Of a stretch of DNA of 64,000 nt, positions 1-7,734 are shown piece after piece; the stretch's first letter is position 1, and every line of letters starts with the position of its first letter. A program made the position numbers and the translations under genes. The notes beneath the pieces were generated by a model that ran no database searches, was not told where the DNA came from, and saw only the letters and a list, made by a program, of their open reading frames with translations. Source of the DNA: Proteocatella sp041738345 (GTDB taxonomy: Bacteria; Bacillota; Clostridia; Peptostreptococcales; Filifactoraceae); assembly GCA_041738345.1 (NCBI GenBank), contig JBGSPX010000037.1:62001-126000 (forward strand), given 5' to 3'.

Positions 1-306
1 GGTTCCACTTTCTCTTCAAACTTAATCTTAACTACCATTTGAGCAATTCTGTCAGCCACAGTTGGTATCCCTAATACACGAACACCACCATCCTTTTTTC
101 GGAATTTCTACTGCTTTAACTGGTGGTGGAAAGTAGGTTCCTGAAGACATTCTATTCCATATCTTGTACAGATTGTCTTTCAAACTTATTTCAAAGTTTT
201 CAAGCGATATTTCATCTATACCAGCTGAATCGCTATTAGCTTTTACTCTTTTATATGCTTCATAAATGAGTTGTTTTGGTATGTCATAAGATTTTGTTTT
301 ATTCAC
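1..306 (-). pseudogene. ltrA: Group II intron reverse transcriptase/maturase, N-terminal part, frameshifted
   Basis: A GTG start at 306 follows a good AGGAGGG site. The first 70 or so residues match the N-terminal end of bacterial intron-encoded RT/maturases, with IPKQLIYEAYKRVKAN, SAGID, and SSGTYFPPPVKAVEIPKK. Just after this the reading frame is lost: in the run of A followed by GG (plus-strand 91-99) one extra base shifts the frame and the ORF stops at 52. In the next frame the protein resumes with GGVRVLGIPTVADRIAQMV, the expected RT continuation, up to the window edge. So the gene carries a single-base frameshift (decay or sequencing error); the rest is outside the window. Confidence 0.8.
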
Positions 307-849
307 TTAGTCCCTCCTATAATTTCTTATGGTTGACTAAACCATAAAACTGAATGATACAGTCCCTTGGCTCCAATTCCATTACAGAATCTTCATAGCT
401 ACTACGAACTGTTCTGCCCCTATACCTTGCATTGGTACTTTCACACTTGTAAGGTCTTTACTCATTGCTTTTCCCTTATCCTCAAGGTCGTAGGTTCTAC
501 TGTTCCATATAAAAGCCTGTATTATGTTCATGCCACCTTTACTCCGGTTACCGTCCAGTCAGTAAGCAGATTTCCTCTAGACTCTTCCTATACTTAGCAT
601 ATCCATATAGTTTTGATAACATCTAAGCTTTTCGAAGCGTCATCAATGGTTCATTTTCATTCATCTCCATAATACACATCTGACATAATCCGAGCTATGC
701 CTTTTCCTTAACGCTCAATACCATAGCTTTTGACTACAGCACCTTAAGGTGATTTATAACCCCCATCTGCATGACGATTATGAAGGGCCAAACCTTCATC
801 AATTATATAGTTAAAAGACAAAGCTGTAGCTTTATCTTTCAGTACACAC
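1..849 (-). mobile_element. Group II intron, 5' part (runs off left edge)
   Basis: On the minus strand a GTGTG at 849-845 matches the GUGYG 5' end of group II introns. It is followed by a strong hairpin (two 11-base arms around 837-812), a second hairpin with arms TGAAGG/CCTTCA, and about 500 bases of structured non-coding RNA that ends in an intron-type reverse transcriptase ORF starting at 306. The upstream exon is the transposase orfA of an IS3-family element, cut after the codons for KKAAAF. The 5' boundary is set by the GTGTG and by loss of orfA homology. The catalytic domains V and VI and the 3' boundary lie outside the window. Confidence 0.8.
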
Positions 850-1116
850 AAATGCTGCTGCCTTTTTTAAAAATCTGTTTTCCTTTTCAAGTTCTTCAAG
901 CTGTCGCTTTAACTTAAGTATCTCTTGGAAGTAGTCTCTTTCAGTTTGTAGCTCTGAGTTGGTATTGCATTCTTCGCGGTATTTTTTTATCCATTGTGTA
1001 ATTGTACTTTTGCTTATTCTGTATTCTTCAGATAAGCTAGTTAGAGTTCTGCCATCTTCAAGATGGAGTTTAATCAGTTTTCTTTTGAATTCAGGTTCGT
1101 ATTTTATTCTTGCCAT
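832..1116 (-). pseudogene. IS3-family transposase OrfA, truncated by intron insertion
   Basis: This is the N-terminal helix-turn-helix half of an IS3-type transposase. It has the Tnp_1/HTH pattern KYEPEFKRKLIKLHLEDG and LSEEYRISKSTITQWIKKY (about residues 5-45). A coiled-coil with leucines follows, LKRQLEELEKENRFLKKAAAF, where IS3 OrfA proteins normally continue FAKE and frameshift into OrfB. Here the last five codons (VCTER) and the stop at 832 come from the group II intron, whose GTGTG start directly follows the AAAF codons. The ribosome site GGAGAG precedes the ATG. Unless the intron is spliced, no OrfAB fusion can be made. Confidence 0.85.
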
Positions 1117-1179
1117 CGTAATCTCTCCTTTAATGAAATTATATCATTCGTACTGGAGCGTTACAACTTTACTATATCA
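850..1179 (-). mobile_element. IS3-family insertion sequence, left end, interrupted by group II intron
   Basis: This stretch holds the promoter, ribosome site and orfA of an IS3-family element up to the intron insertion point at 849/850. The outer end is uncertain. A TG-starting terminus reading TGATATAG on the minus strand (1179-1172) lies just outside the -35 box and is a plausible end of the left inverted repeat, but the matching right repeat lies beyond the intron and cannot be seen. OrfB is not in the window. Confidence 0.55.
1138..1166 (-). promoter_or_regulatory. Promoter of the IS3 element
   Basis: On the minus strand TTGTAA (1166-1161) and TATAAT (1143-1138) are separated by 17 bases, a near-consensus sigma-A promoter, about 20 bases upstream of the orfA start. 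Confidence 0.65.
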
Positions 1180-1260
1180 GAACAAATGTCATCATAAATA
1201 TTTACAAAATTTTTTAAGATATTCCATAAAACCAATTAACATTGCCTTCTTTCAAATTAA

Positions 1261-1830
1261 TTAGTATGTAAACTTAACTTCTTCTATTAAAGCTAGTTTG
1301 CCATTTTGAATATCGATGCATTTATACTTTATTAGCTTATTGCATGAATTCTCAAAGTTTTCTTTATCTGTACATAAATTATATTTTATAGCCAATTCAT
1401 CAAATTTATATTTTACTATATTTTCTTCTACATATTTGCCTATCCCATTACACTCCATCAATGAAGCTATAACACATCCTTCATTTTCAGTAATCTTAAT
1501 ACCTATTACATCCTTTACATTTCCTGGAGCAGTTACTATTGTTGCTATTATAGTTGCTAAATTTGGATCGATTAGTTCTAAAATTTGTGGAATTTTTTCA
1601 GCAAGTTTTCTCCAATTAATTAATATATTTCCTATTTTGTAACTATCTCCAGTTAAGCTTTTATTATCCAGTTTTATCATCTGCATACATGTAGGATTCG
1701 CTTCTTTTGGAGTGCTTACATTTATTAAATCTTCTAGTATATTTTTAAATTCTATATTTTCAAATAAATTCATCTCTTTTGATATTTGTGTAATTACCTT
1801 TTGTTTAATCTTATTACCAATTATGTTCAT
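1261..1830 (-). CDS. Unknown 189-residue protein, partner of the HELGH metallopeptidase
   Basis: I do not recognise this family. The protein has a short hydrophobic stretch in the middle (around residues 88-105, NLATIIATIVTA) and a C-terminal part whose pattern (KLIKYKCIDIQNGKLALIEE) resembles the recognition helix and wing of a winged-helix fold; that is inference from composition only. It starts 5 bases after the upstream peptidase gene ends, and its ribosome site GGAG is formed by the last codons of that gene, so the two are translationally coupled. DNA is clearly more AT-rich than the core genes, and an IS/intron lies just downstream. The pair could be a toxin-antitoxin, stress or defence module; nothing here proves it. 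Confidence 0.6.
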   Translation of the reverse strand: MNIIGNKIKQKVITQISKEMNLFENIEFKNILEDLINVSTPKEANPTCMQMIKLDNKSLTGDSYKIGNILINWRKLAEKIPQILELIDPNLATIIATIVTAPGNVKDVIGIKITENEGCVIASLMECNGIGKYVEENIVKYKFDELAIKYNLCTDKENFENSCNKLIKYKCIDIQNGKLALIEEVKFTY

Positions 1831-1835
1831 TATTA

Positions 1836-2930
1836 TTACTCCTTATCTTTGTATAATTTAATTCTCGCATAGATATTCAAATCATTATATAATTGCTTCC
1901 ATGTGTTCTTGATTTCTTTATATAAATTATATTGCCTACTGTGTTCTTGCTGATTTAGATACGTTTTAAAATCTAAATTTTCATTATATATAAAATTAAA
2001 TGCTTCCTGTGCATCTAGCATTCCCTTAAAAAATAACTGTTTTATTAAGTCAATTGTAATATTTTTAAATGTATTAGGGTTATTTTTTACGTGTTCATCA
2101 ATAAAGTTACATCCCGCATCATAATTTACAATACAGCGAAAAAGGGGTTCTAACATATAATCATTATTGTTTTTATTCAATTTGTAGTTCCGATGCAATA
2201 AAAAAAAGAGACTGGCAAAAGAGAAACCACATAATCTAAAAATTTCTTTTCTATTTTGAATACATTCTTTTATAACTAAGTGTTTATCTTCAATATAGTA
2301 TTCTTCGTACATGATTAGCATACTAGCCATTATTGCGGTTATAGCAAATGCATCTGCATCCATTTCACATGTTGCAATATTTAAAGCCATATCTGTATCA
2401 TGTTGTTTATTTTGATCTTCAGAAGTCATATGAAATTTGAATCCTTTATCTCTTGCAAATTTTGTATGTCCATTTAATATGTGACCTAACTCATGTTCAA
2501 TAATAAATCGAGTACTCCAAACCGATAATATAAGATGTGTTCTTCTCCTTATATCATCATTTATCTCATAATTAAATTTTAATTGTTTATTATTTTTATC
2601 AAAACTATATTTAAAATTCCTACTAAATATAACTTTACATTTTTCTGTACTTCCAATATGATCATAAATATTAGGATTACACATATATAAAGTAAACATT
2701 TTATGAATTTCTGCTATTGTTCCTGTATTAATAGTTATGTAATCTATATTCTTATAAAATTCTACACATCCATTTATATCTTCACTTACCTTAAAACTAA
2801 ACTCCATTTCATAATTTTCACCTTGTTTCAAACTATTCTCATGTCTGTCATTATATAATTGCATTACAGTAGTTTTATATATATTAAAATAACTATTTTC
2901 AGTAAATCCTTCTTCAAAAAATTCTTCCAT
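1836..2930 (-). CDS. HELGH zinc metallopeptidase of unknown role
   Basis: The 364-residue protein carries HELGHILNGH at residues 146-155, the zinc-binding HExxH helix, followed 39 residues later by CEMDADAFA (E189), which fits the third zinc ligand and Asp/Ala pattern of gluzincin peptidases such as the ImmA/IrrE (M78) and Lit (U49) groups. Residues 1-130 and 210-364 match nothing I recognise; a hydrophobic patch lies around 232-248. No signal peptide is seen, so it is probably cytoplasmic. The ATG at 2930 has GGAG 8 bases upstream. It is the first gene of a two-gene unit with the downstream 189-residue protein. Peptidase fold is well supported; target and pathway are unknown. Confidence 0.75.
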   Translation of the reverse strand: MEEFFEEGFTENSYFNIYKTTVMQLYNDRHENSLKQGENYEMEFSFKVSEDINGCVEFYKNIDYITINTGTIAEIHKMFTLYMCNPNIYDHIGSTEKCKVIFSRNFKYSFDKNNKQLKFNYEINDDIRRRTHLILSVWSTRFIIEHELGHILNGHTKFARDKGFKFHMTSEDQNKQHDTDMALNIATCEMDADAFAITAIMASMLIMYEEYYIEDKHLVIKECIQNRKEIFRLCGFSFASLFFLLHRNYKLNKNNNDYMLEPLFRCIVNYDAGCNFIDEHVKNNPNTFKNITIDLIKQLFFKGMLDAQEAFNFIYNENLDFKTYLNQQEHSRQYNLYKEIKNTWKQLYNDLNIYARIKLYKDKE

Positions 2931-3284
2931 TTCCTCAACTCCGTTCTCTATATATTTTACTATACAATTTTAATTCATGCACTCTTTTCTTTTAGTTTTT
3001 ATCTTCTACAACCTTATAAATATATTTCATACACCTTATCTAAACTGAATTTTATTTAATGAAATACAATATCCAATAATAATTATTCCAATTACGATCT
3101 GTCTTGAGTAGCAATTTTTCAAATAAAATTGATCTGAAATTTTTTCCTATGCTTAACCTTATTACATATATTTTTATTGAAACACTTTGAACTTTAAATT
3201 CAAATAATTTAAAAATCTAAAATTATTTTTTTATTTTCATACAGTTCTAAACTAAACGTGTATTTTCAATCTTTATTTCTCAAA
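2931..3284. other. AT-rich intergenic stretch, no gene seen
   Basis: About 350 bases of very AT-rich DNA upstream of the metallopeptidase operon. On the minus strand it must contain that operon's promoter; a TATAGT about 30 bases before the start is a possible -10 box but no convincing -35 goes with it. I see no ORF, RNA gene or repeat worth naming. Confidence 0.4.
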
Positions 3285-3482
3285 TTAGTTGAAATCCATA
3301 TTTTCATATGATTTCACATTAATTATATTTTGAGTTTCTAAAGTTAAAGTGACATTATTTTGTTTTTCATATGCTTCCATAGTATCTAACCAAAATTTAA
3401 AATAGCCTATGCCTATATAATAAAACACAACAGAGTGTAAAGGTTTTGATTTTTTATGGTGATTTTTTAAAATCAAATACAA
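3285..3482 (-). CDS. Doubtful small ORF, 65 residues
   Basis: A 65-codon frame starts with TTG preceded by AAGGA at a workable distance. The product (YIGIGYFKFWLDTMEAYEKQ in its middle) resembles nothing I know, is AT-driven in composition and lies alone in the AT-rich accessory segment. It may be a remnant of a larger gene or a chance frame. Confidence 0.25.
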   Translation of the reverse strand: MYLILKNHHKKSKPLHSVVFYYIGIGYFKFWLDTMEAYEKQNNVTLTLETQNIINVKSYENMDFN

Positions 3483-3600
3483 TATTTATTCCTTGTATGT
3501 CTTCTAAAATACTTTCTCAATACTGAATCTCCTAAATATATTTTATAACTTTCAAAAATTTTTAAAAAAATCGTTTTTATTATACCAACTAACGTGGAAA

Positions 3601-3638
3601 TAAAAAAGACTGCTGCAATTTTTACAGCAATCTTTTTT
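3601..3638 (-). terminator. Terminator of the flavoenzyme gene
   Basis: An 8-base stem (3608-3615 with 3625-3632; the one mismatch is a G-U pair in the minus transcript) is followed on the minus strand by a run of six T. It lies about 20 bases after the stop of the flavin oxidoreductase. Confidence 0.8.
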
Positions 3639-3655
3639 CTACTTTAGGAATTTAT

Positions 3656-5653
3656 TTATATAAAGTTTCGGGTTTTTAAAATATTCACTATGTTTCTTCC
3701 TTCGAATACTCCATCTATTATACGTCTTGCTCTTACACTGTCACCTATGCTTATTATCTCGGTTTGTGTATCTTCAAATTTTGATTGCAGTTCTTCTAGT
3801 ACAGGATTATTTGCTCTCATTCCAAGACATACAAAGCCATAATCAAATTTCAGATTTGTTTCTTCGCCATTATTTTTAACTACAAAGTAGTCATTATTAA
3901 CTTCAAGAAGTGCGGTTTCAGTCATTTTGTTTACTTTGTATTTATTCATAAGCGCGTTTATATCTGATTTTGAAACAGGGTCTAGGTCTTTCCCTATTGT
4001 GCTTTGCATCTCTACGATAGAAACTTCTGCCCCTCTTTGCGCAAAAAATTCAACTACGTCAAGTCCTACAGCTCCGCCCCCTATTACTGCAATTTTTTTA
4101 CCACTCATATTTTCAGGATATGAATTTAGATTAGCTATCATATCTATTATTGAAAATACTTTTCTATTTTCATTTGCTAAGGTTTCTTTTAGTCCTTTTA
4201 TTGGAGGTAAAAGTGGAACTGATCCTGTTGCGTTTATAATCAAATCTGGATTAAACTTGCTAACTATATCTGCATTTGCCTCTGTATCATTTATTATAAA
4301 TAGATTTTTTAGTTTGGAAGCTCTATTTATTAGATAGTTTGGGAAATCATTTAGACGTTTTTTGTCAGGGATTTTAGATATTTCTTTTGCAAGTCCGCCT
4401 AGTTCTTTATCTTTTTCTACAAGAAATACATTACATCCTACTTCTGCTGCAGTGCATGCCGCTTCAAGTCCTGCGGTACCACCACCTACAACTACAACGT
4501 TACAAGTCTTATTTATGCTTAGCTTCTTATAATCTTCATCCTCATTTACAGATGGATTAACAGTACATCTTATAGGTCTATTAGTGCCTATTCTATTCCC
4601 TGCACAGCCTATATTACATGAAATACATTTTCTAATTTCGTCTATTTTATCTAAGTTTATTTTATTTACAAGTTCTGGGTCTGCAATAAGCCCTCTTCCT
4701 ATACCTATAAAATCTGATTCTCCACTTGCTATAATTTCTTCTGCTCTTTTTGGATCTCTTATATTTCCTGAAATTATAACTGGTTTACCTGTTTTTTCTT
4801 TTATAGCTTTTGAAAGATATGATCTCCAGCCATCTGGAAGATGGTTTGCATCTATCTGATACTGGATTGAACCATTAAGTCCTGCTGATACGTCAAATAT
4901 ATCTACTTCTTCTTTAAAGTATTCTATATACTCTAAGCAGTCTTCTAATTTATTTCCACCTTCTAAAAATTCGTCTGCACTTAGTCTTACTATTATAGGA
5001 AACATTGGTCCTACTGCATTTCTTACTTCTTCAATTACCATTTTTGCAAAACGAGCTCTATTTTCGGCGCTTCCTCCAAATTCGTCAGTTCTTTTGTTCG
5101 TTAGAGGTGATAAAAACTGACTTATAAGGTATGAATGACCTGCATGAATTTCAACAGCATCAAATCCTGCGATTTGTGCTCTTCTTGCTGAAGCTGCATA
5201 TTTTTTTGCAATAGCGTGTATTTCCTCTTTTTCTAATGGTCTTGGAATTTCGCCTCCATCTTTTGATGGAATATCTGAAGCAGAAACTGGTTGCGTTCCT
5301 ATTCTTGAAGCCATTGCCGATGCTCCTGAATGGTTTATCTGTATTGCAATGCAAGTTCCATGTTTATGAACTGTTTCGCATAGTTTAAATAGTCTTGGCA
5401 TGTAATTGTCTGAATCTATTCTAAGCTGAGTGGTTCCATTTGAACCTGTAGGAAAATCTACACATGCATTTTCCAGTATTATTAGCCCTGTGCCGCCTTT
5501 TGCTCGCTGTTCATAGTAGTTTATATGAAGAAAGCTCATTTCACCATTTTGTTCAGCAAAGTTAGTTCCCATAGGTGTCATAACTATACGATTTTTTACA
5601 TTCATATGTTTTACCGTAAATGGACTTAATATATTCCTATATTCACTTTTCAT
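3656..5653 (-). CDS. NADH:flavin oxidoreductase, 2,4-dienoyl-CoA reductase-like (OYE family with FeS and FAD domains)
   Basis: The 665-residue protein has the three-part FadH-type layout. An FMN-binding TIM barrel of the old yellow enzyme family covers residues 1-335, with the HAGH substrate motif at 170-173. A 4Fe-4S site follows, with Cys 343, 346, 350 and 363. An FAD/NAD(P) part starts with the GGGTAG dinucleotide fold near 390 and has a second GGGAVG further on. It should reduce an enoyl or cyclohexene-type double bond with NAD(P)H. The start is set by AAGGAG before ATG at 5653; the frame opens 7 codons earlier without a site. It lies beside a LysR gene and a shikimate/quinate operon, as similar oxidoreductases do in Listeria, so the substrate may be a hydroaromatic acid; this is inference. 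Confidence 0.88.
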   Translation of the reverse strand: MKSEYRNILSPFTVKHMNVKNRIVMTPMGTNFAEQNGEMSFLHINYYEQRAKGGTGLIILENACVDFPTGSNGTTQLRIDSDNYMPRLFKLCETVHKHGTCIAIQINHSGASAMASRIGTQPVSASDIPSKDGGEIPRPLEKEEIHAIAKKYAASARRAQIAGFDAVEIHAGHSYLISQFLSPLTNKRTDEFGGSAENRARFAKMVIEEVRNAVGPMFPIIVRLSADEFLEGGNKLEDCLEYIEYFKEEVDIFDVSAGLNGSIQYQIDANHLPDGWRSYLSKAIKEKTGKPVIISGNIRDPKRAEEIIASGESDFIGIGRGLIADPELVNKINLDKIDEIRKCISCNIGCAGNRIGTNRPIRCTVNPSVNEDEDYKKLSINKTCNVVVVGGGTAGLEAACTAAEVGCNVFLVEKDKELGGLAKEISKIPDKKRLNDFPNYLINRASKLKNLFIINDTEANADIVSKFNPDLIINATGSVPLLPPIKGLKETLANENRKVFSIIDMIANLNSYPENMSGKKIAVIGGGAVGLDVVEFFAQRGAEVSIVEMQSTIGKDLDPVSKSDINALMNKYKVNKMTETALLEVNNDYFVVKNNGEETNLKFDYGFVCLGMRANNPVLEELQSKFEDTQTEIISIGDSVRARRIIDGVFEGRNIVNILKTRNFI

Positions 5654-5696
5654 TAATGTTCTCCTTAAAAACAAAAACTATAATTTTAAAATAGTT

Positions 5697-5724
5697 TGTA
5701 TAATGTTTGCAGAAATTGTATCAA
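5697..5724 (-). promoter_or_regulatory. Probable promoter of the flavin oxidoreductase gene
   Basis: On the minus strand TTGATA (5724-5719) and TATACA (5702-5697) are spaced by 16 bases, about 45 bases before the ATG. Confidence 0.5.
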
Positions 5725-5783
5725 ACTAATTATATATAAGATTATATTATATCTATTTCGATAATTCCAATCTATCTTTTGTA

Positions 5784-5814
5784 GATAATTGATAGCTATT
5801 AACTATTAATTATC
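5784..5814. repeat. Imperfect inverted repeat at the end of the LysR gene
   Basis: Two 12-base arms, GATAATTGATAG and CTATTAATTATC, differ by one position and flank a 7-base centre. The repeat overlaps the last codons of the LysR gene and lies upstream of the flavoenzyme promoter. It has no T-run behind it, so it is more likely a regulator site than a strong terminator; either is possible. Confidence 0.45.
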
Positions 5815-6692
5815 GTCGATTGTTTTTTTATGAAGCTTATAAAATTTTGTACTGCGGGCGCTAAATATCTATTTTTATGATATATCATATGCACATCATG
5901 ATGCATATTTTCATTAGTAAGCTTTATTATCTTCACGTTTGAATTTTCTATTTCATCTACTTTTGCTATAAGTGCTATTCCAAAATCGGATTCTACTAAG
6001 GCCGTTATCGAAGCTTCATCTGAGGATTCACATATTATATTTAGATTTAGTCCGAATTGATTAAATATTTTTCTGGTGAATTTTCCAAGTCCTGAAAATC
6101 TATCATATGCTATTATATCGTACGGTTCTATTTCTTTTATATCAAGTGTATCATATTTAGCTAGTTCGTGATTTTGCGGAACTATTACTACAAGCGCCTG
6201 TCTTAATATGGGAAAAAAATATAAATCACTCTCTCCCGATGAATATGATCCAAATACCACATCAAATTTATCAAGCTTTAGCCCCTCAATCATTTCTGCG
6301 GTGAAATTTTGTGCGAATGAAAATGTAACATGTTTATTTTCCTCTATATTTAGAAACTGTCTTGCTATATGTGGTATATATTGTTTTGCAAGTGGCGATA
6401 CATATGATATATCAATATGTCCATGTGAACTACTTGCCATATTTTCCATCTTTTTTTTCGTATTTTCTAGTTCGTCTATAATTTTGTTTACATGCTCTAA
6501 AAATACTTTTCCATATTTGGTAAGCACTATATTTCTGCCCTGTTTTTCAAATAGAAAAAGTCCTAATTCATCTTCTAAGTTTGCAATCGATCGGCTTAAA
6601 CTCGGTTGAGACACATTTAGTTCGGTTGCGGCTTGATGATAATGCTGCAATTTTGCTATGGTTTGAAAATAGTAAAGCTGGTTGAGATTCAT
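5799..6692 (-). CDS. LysR-family transcriptional regulator of the shikimate/quinate region
   Basis: The 297-residue protein has the LysR helix-turn-helix at residues 1-60 (LNQLYYFQTIAKLQHYHQAA, then VSQPSLSRSIANLEDELG) and a periplasmic-binding-like effector domain from about 90 to 290. An AGGAGG site lies just before the ATG at 6692. It is divergent to ydiB and upstream of the flavin oxidoreductase. The Listeria regulator QuiR, a LysR protein that responds to shikimate, sits in a comparable neighbourhood. By analogy this protein probably senses shikimate or quinate and activates both flanking units. The ligand is inference. Confidence 0.88.
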   Translation of the reverse strand: MNLNQLYYFQTIAKLQHYHQAATELNVSQPSLSRSIANLEDELGLFLFEKQGRNIVLTKYGKVFLEHVNKIIDELENTKKKMENMASSSHGHIDISYVSPLAKQYIPHIARQFLNIEENKHVTFSFAQNFTAEMIEGLKLDKFDVVFGSYSSGESDLYFFPILRQALVVIVPQNHELAKYDTLDIKEIEPYDIIAYDRFSGLGKFTRKIFNQFGLNLNIICESSDEASITALVESDFGIALIAKVDEIENSNVKIIKLTNENMHHDVHMIYHKNRYLAPAVQNFISFIKKQSTIINS

Positions 6693-6707
6693 ATTTCCTC
6701 CTATTTG

Positions 6708-6722
6708 ATAGCTAAAAGCTAT
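6708..6722. promoter_or_regulatory. Perfect palindrome between LysR gene and ydiB operon, likely operator
   Basis: ATAGCTAAAAGCTAT is a perfect 6-3-6 palindrome about 16 bases upstream of the LysR start and about 22 bases upstream of the -35 box of the divergent operon. Its size and position fit a LysR recognition box (T-N11-A type). Confidence 0.5.
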
Positions 6723-6743
6723 TAATTTTGATTATTTTTTGTA

Positions 6744-6773
6744 TTGGAAGTTATCTTTTGTATATCATATAAT
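6744..6773 (+). promoter_or_regulatory. Promoter of the ydiB-MFS-aroD-TRAP operon
   Basis: TTGGAA (6744-6749) and TATAAT (6768-6773) are spaced by 18 bases, about 70 bases upstream of the ydiB start. Confidence 0.6.
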
Positions 6774-6842
6774 AAACATGCAGGAATTGTCAAATTAATA
6801 ACGAAACTATTTGAAAATTATTAAACAGAAAGAGGTACAAAA

Positions 6843-7715
6843 ATGGCTGAAAGAATAACTGGACATACAGAACTAATTGGATTAATGGCATACCCTATAA
6901 GACATTCAAGCTCTCCTGCTATGCAAAATGAAGCTTTTGCAAAAATGGGATTTGATTATGCCTATCTTGCGTTTGAGGTAGATAATGACAATCTTGAGGA
7001 TGCGGTAACAGGACTTAGAGCATTAAAGCTTAGAGGTTCTAATGTTTCTATGCCTAATAAAACGGTTGTTCACAAATATCTTGACAAACTTTCTCCAGCG
7101 GCAGAACTTACTGGAGCGGTTAATACTATTGTAAATGATAATGGAGTACTTACAGGTCATATTACAGATGGTACAGGTTTTATGGCGGCGATAAAGGATA
7201 ATAATATTGACGCTATAGGCAAAAAAATGACTATCGTAGGTGCTGGTGGAGCGGCTACTGCAATTCAGATTCAGGCTGCACTAGATGGAGTTTCTGAAAT
7301 CTCTATATTCAACAGAAAAGACGAGTTCTGGGAAAGAGCGGTTCATAATGTAGAGACTATAAATAGCAAGACTTCATGCAAAGCGACTTTATATGACCTT
7401 AATGATTTTGAAGCGCTTAAAGCTGAAATTGAAAGCAGCTACTTATTTGTAAATGCTACAGGTATGGGAATGAAACCATTAGAAGGACAAACTTATATTC
7501 CAGATGCTTCATATCTTAGACCTGAACTTATGGTAGTTGATGTTGTATATTCGCCAGCTGAAACTGAGCTTTTAAAAATGGCTAAAGCTACAGGCTGTAA
7601 ATGTATGAACGGACTTGGCATGATGCTTTTCCAAGGTTCTGCTGCATTTGAACTATGGACTGGAAAACCGATGCCAATAGATTATATGAAAGAAATTTTA
7701 AATATAAAATACTAA
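6843..7715 (+). CDS. ydiB: Quinate/shikimate dehydrogenase, YdiB type
   Basis: The 290-residue enzyme interconverts shikimate and 3-dehydroshikimate (and, in YdiB, quinate and 3-dehydroquinate) with NAD(P). Substrate-domain motifs are ELIGLMAYPIRHS at 10-22, with conserved K73 in SMPNK and D109 in TDGTG. The nucleotide fold GAGGAA is at 133-138. The FNRKDEFWERA stretch after it matches YdiB (FNRRDEF) rather than AroE. AGAAAGAGG precedes the ATG. It leads an operon with an MFS carrier and aroD, the same gene set as E. coli ydiN-ydiB-aroD. It may serve catabolism, biosynthesis, or both; no second AroE is visible in the window. Confidence 0.92.
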   Translation: MAERITGHTELIGLMAYPIRHSSSPAMQNEAFAKMGFDYAYLAFEVDNDNLEDAVTGLRALKLRGSNVSMPNKTVVHKYLDKLSPAAELTGAVNTIVNDNGVLTGHITDGTGFMAAIKDNNIDAIGKKMTIVGAGGAATAIQIQAALDGVSEISIFNRKDEFWERAVHNVETINSKTSCKATLYDLNDFEALKAEIESSYLFVNATGMGMKPLEGQTYIPDASYLRPELMVVDVVYSPAETELLKMAKATGCKCMNGLGMMLFQGSAAFELWTGKPMPIDYMKEILNIKY

Positions 7716-7734
7716 TTGAAACCTTGGAGGAAAA

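Noticed and set aside
367..597. 76-codon plus-strand frame
   Set aside because: Lies on the antisense strand of the structured group II intron RNA; no ribosome site.
2859..3059. 66-codon plus-strand frame over the start of the metallopeptidase gene
   Set aside because: AT-driven frame rich in Phe/Ile/Tyr, antisense to a real gene, without a start signal.
3927..4337. 136-codon plus-strand frame opposite the flavin oxidoreductase
   Set aside because: Shadow frame over the conserved FAD domain on the minus strand.
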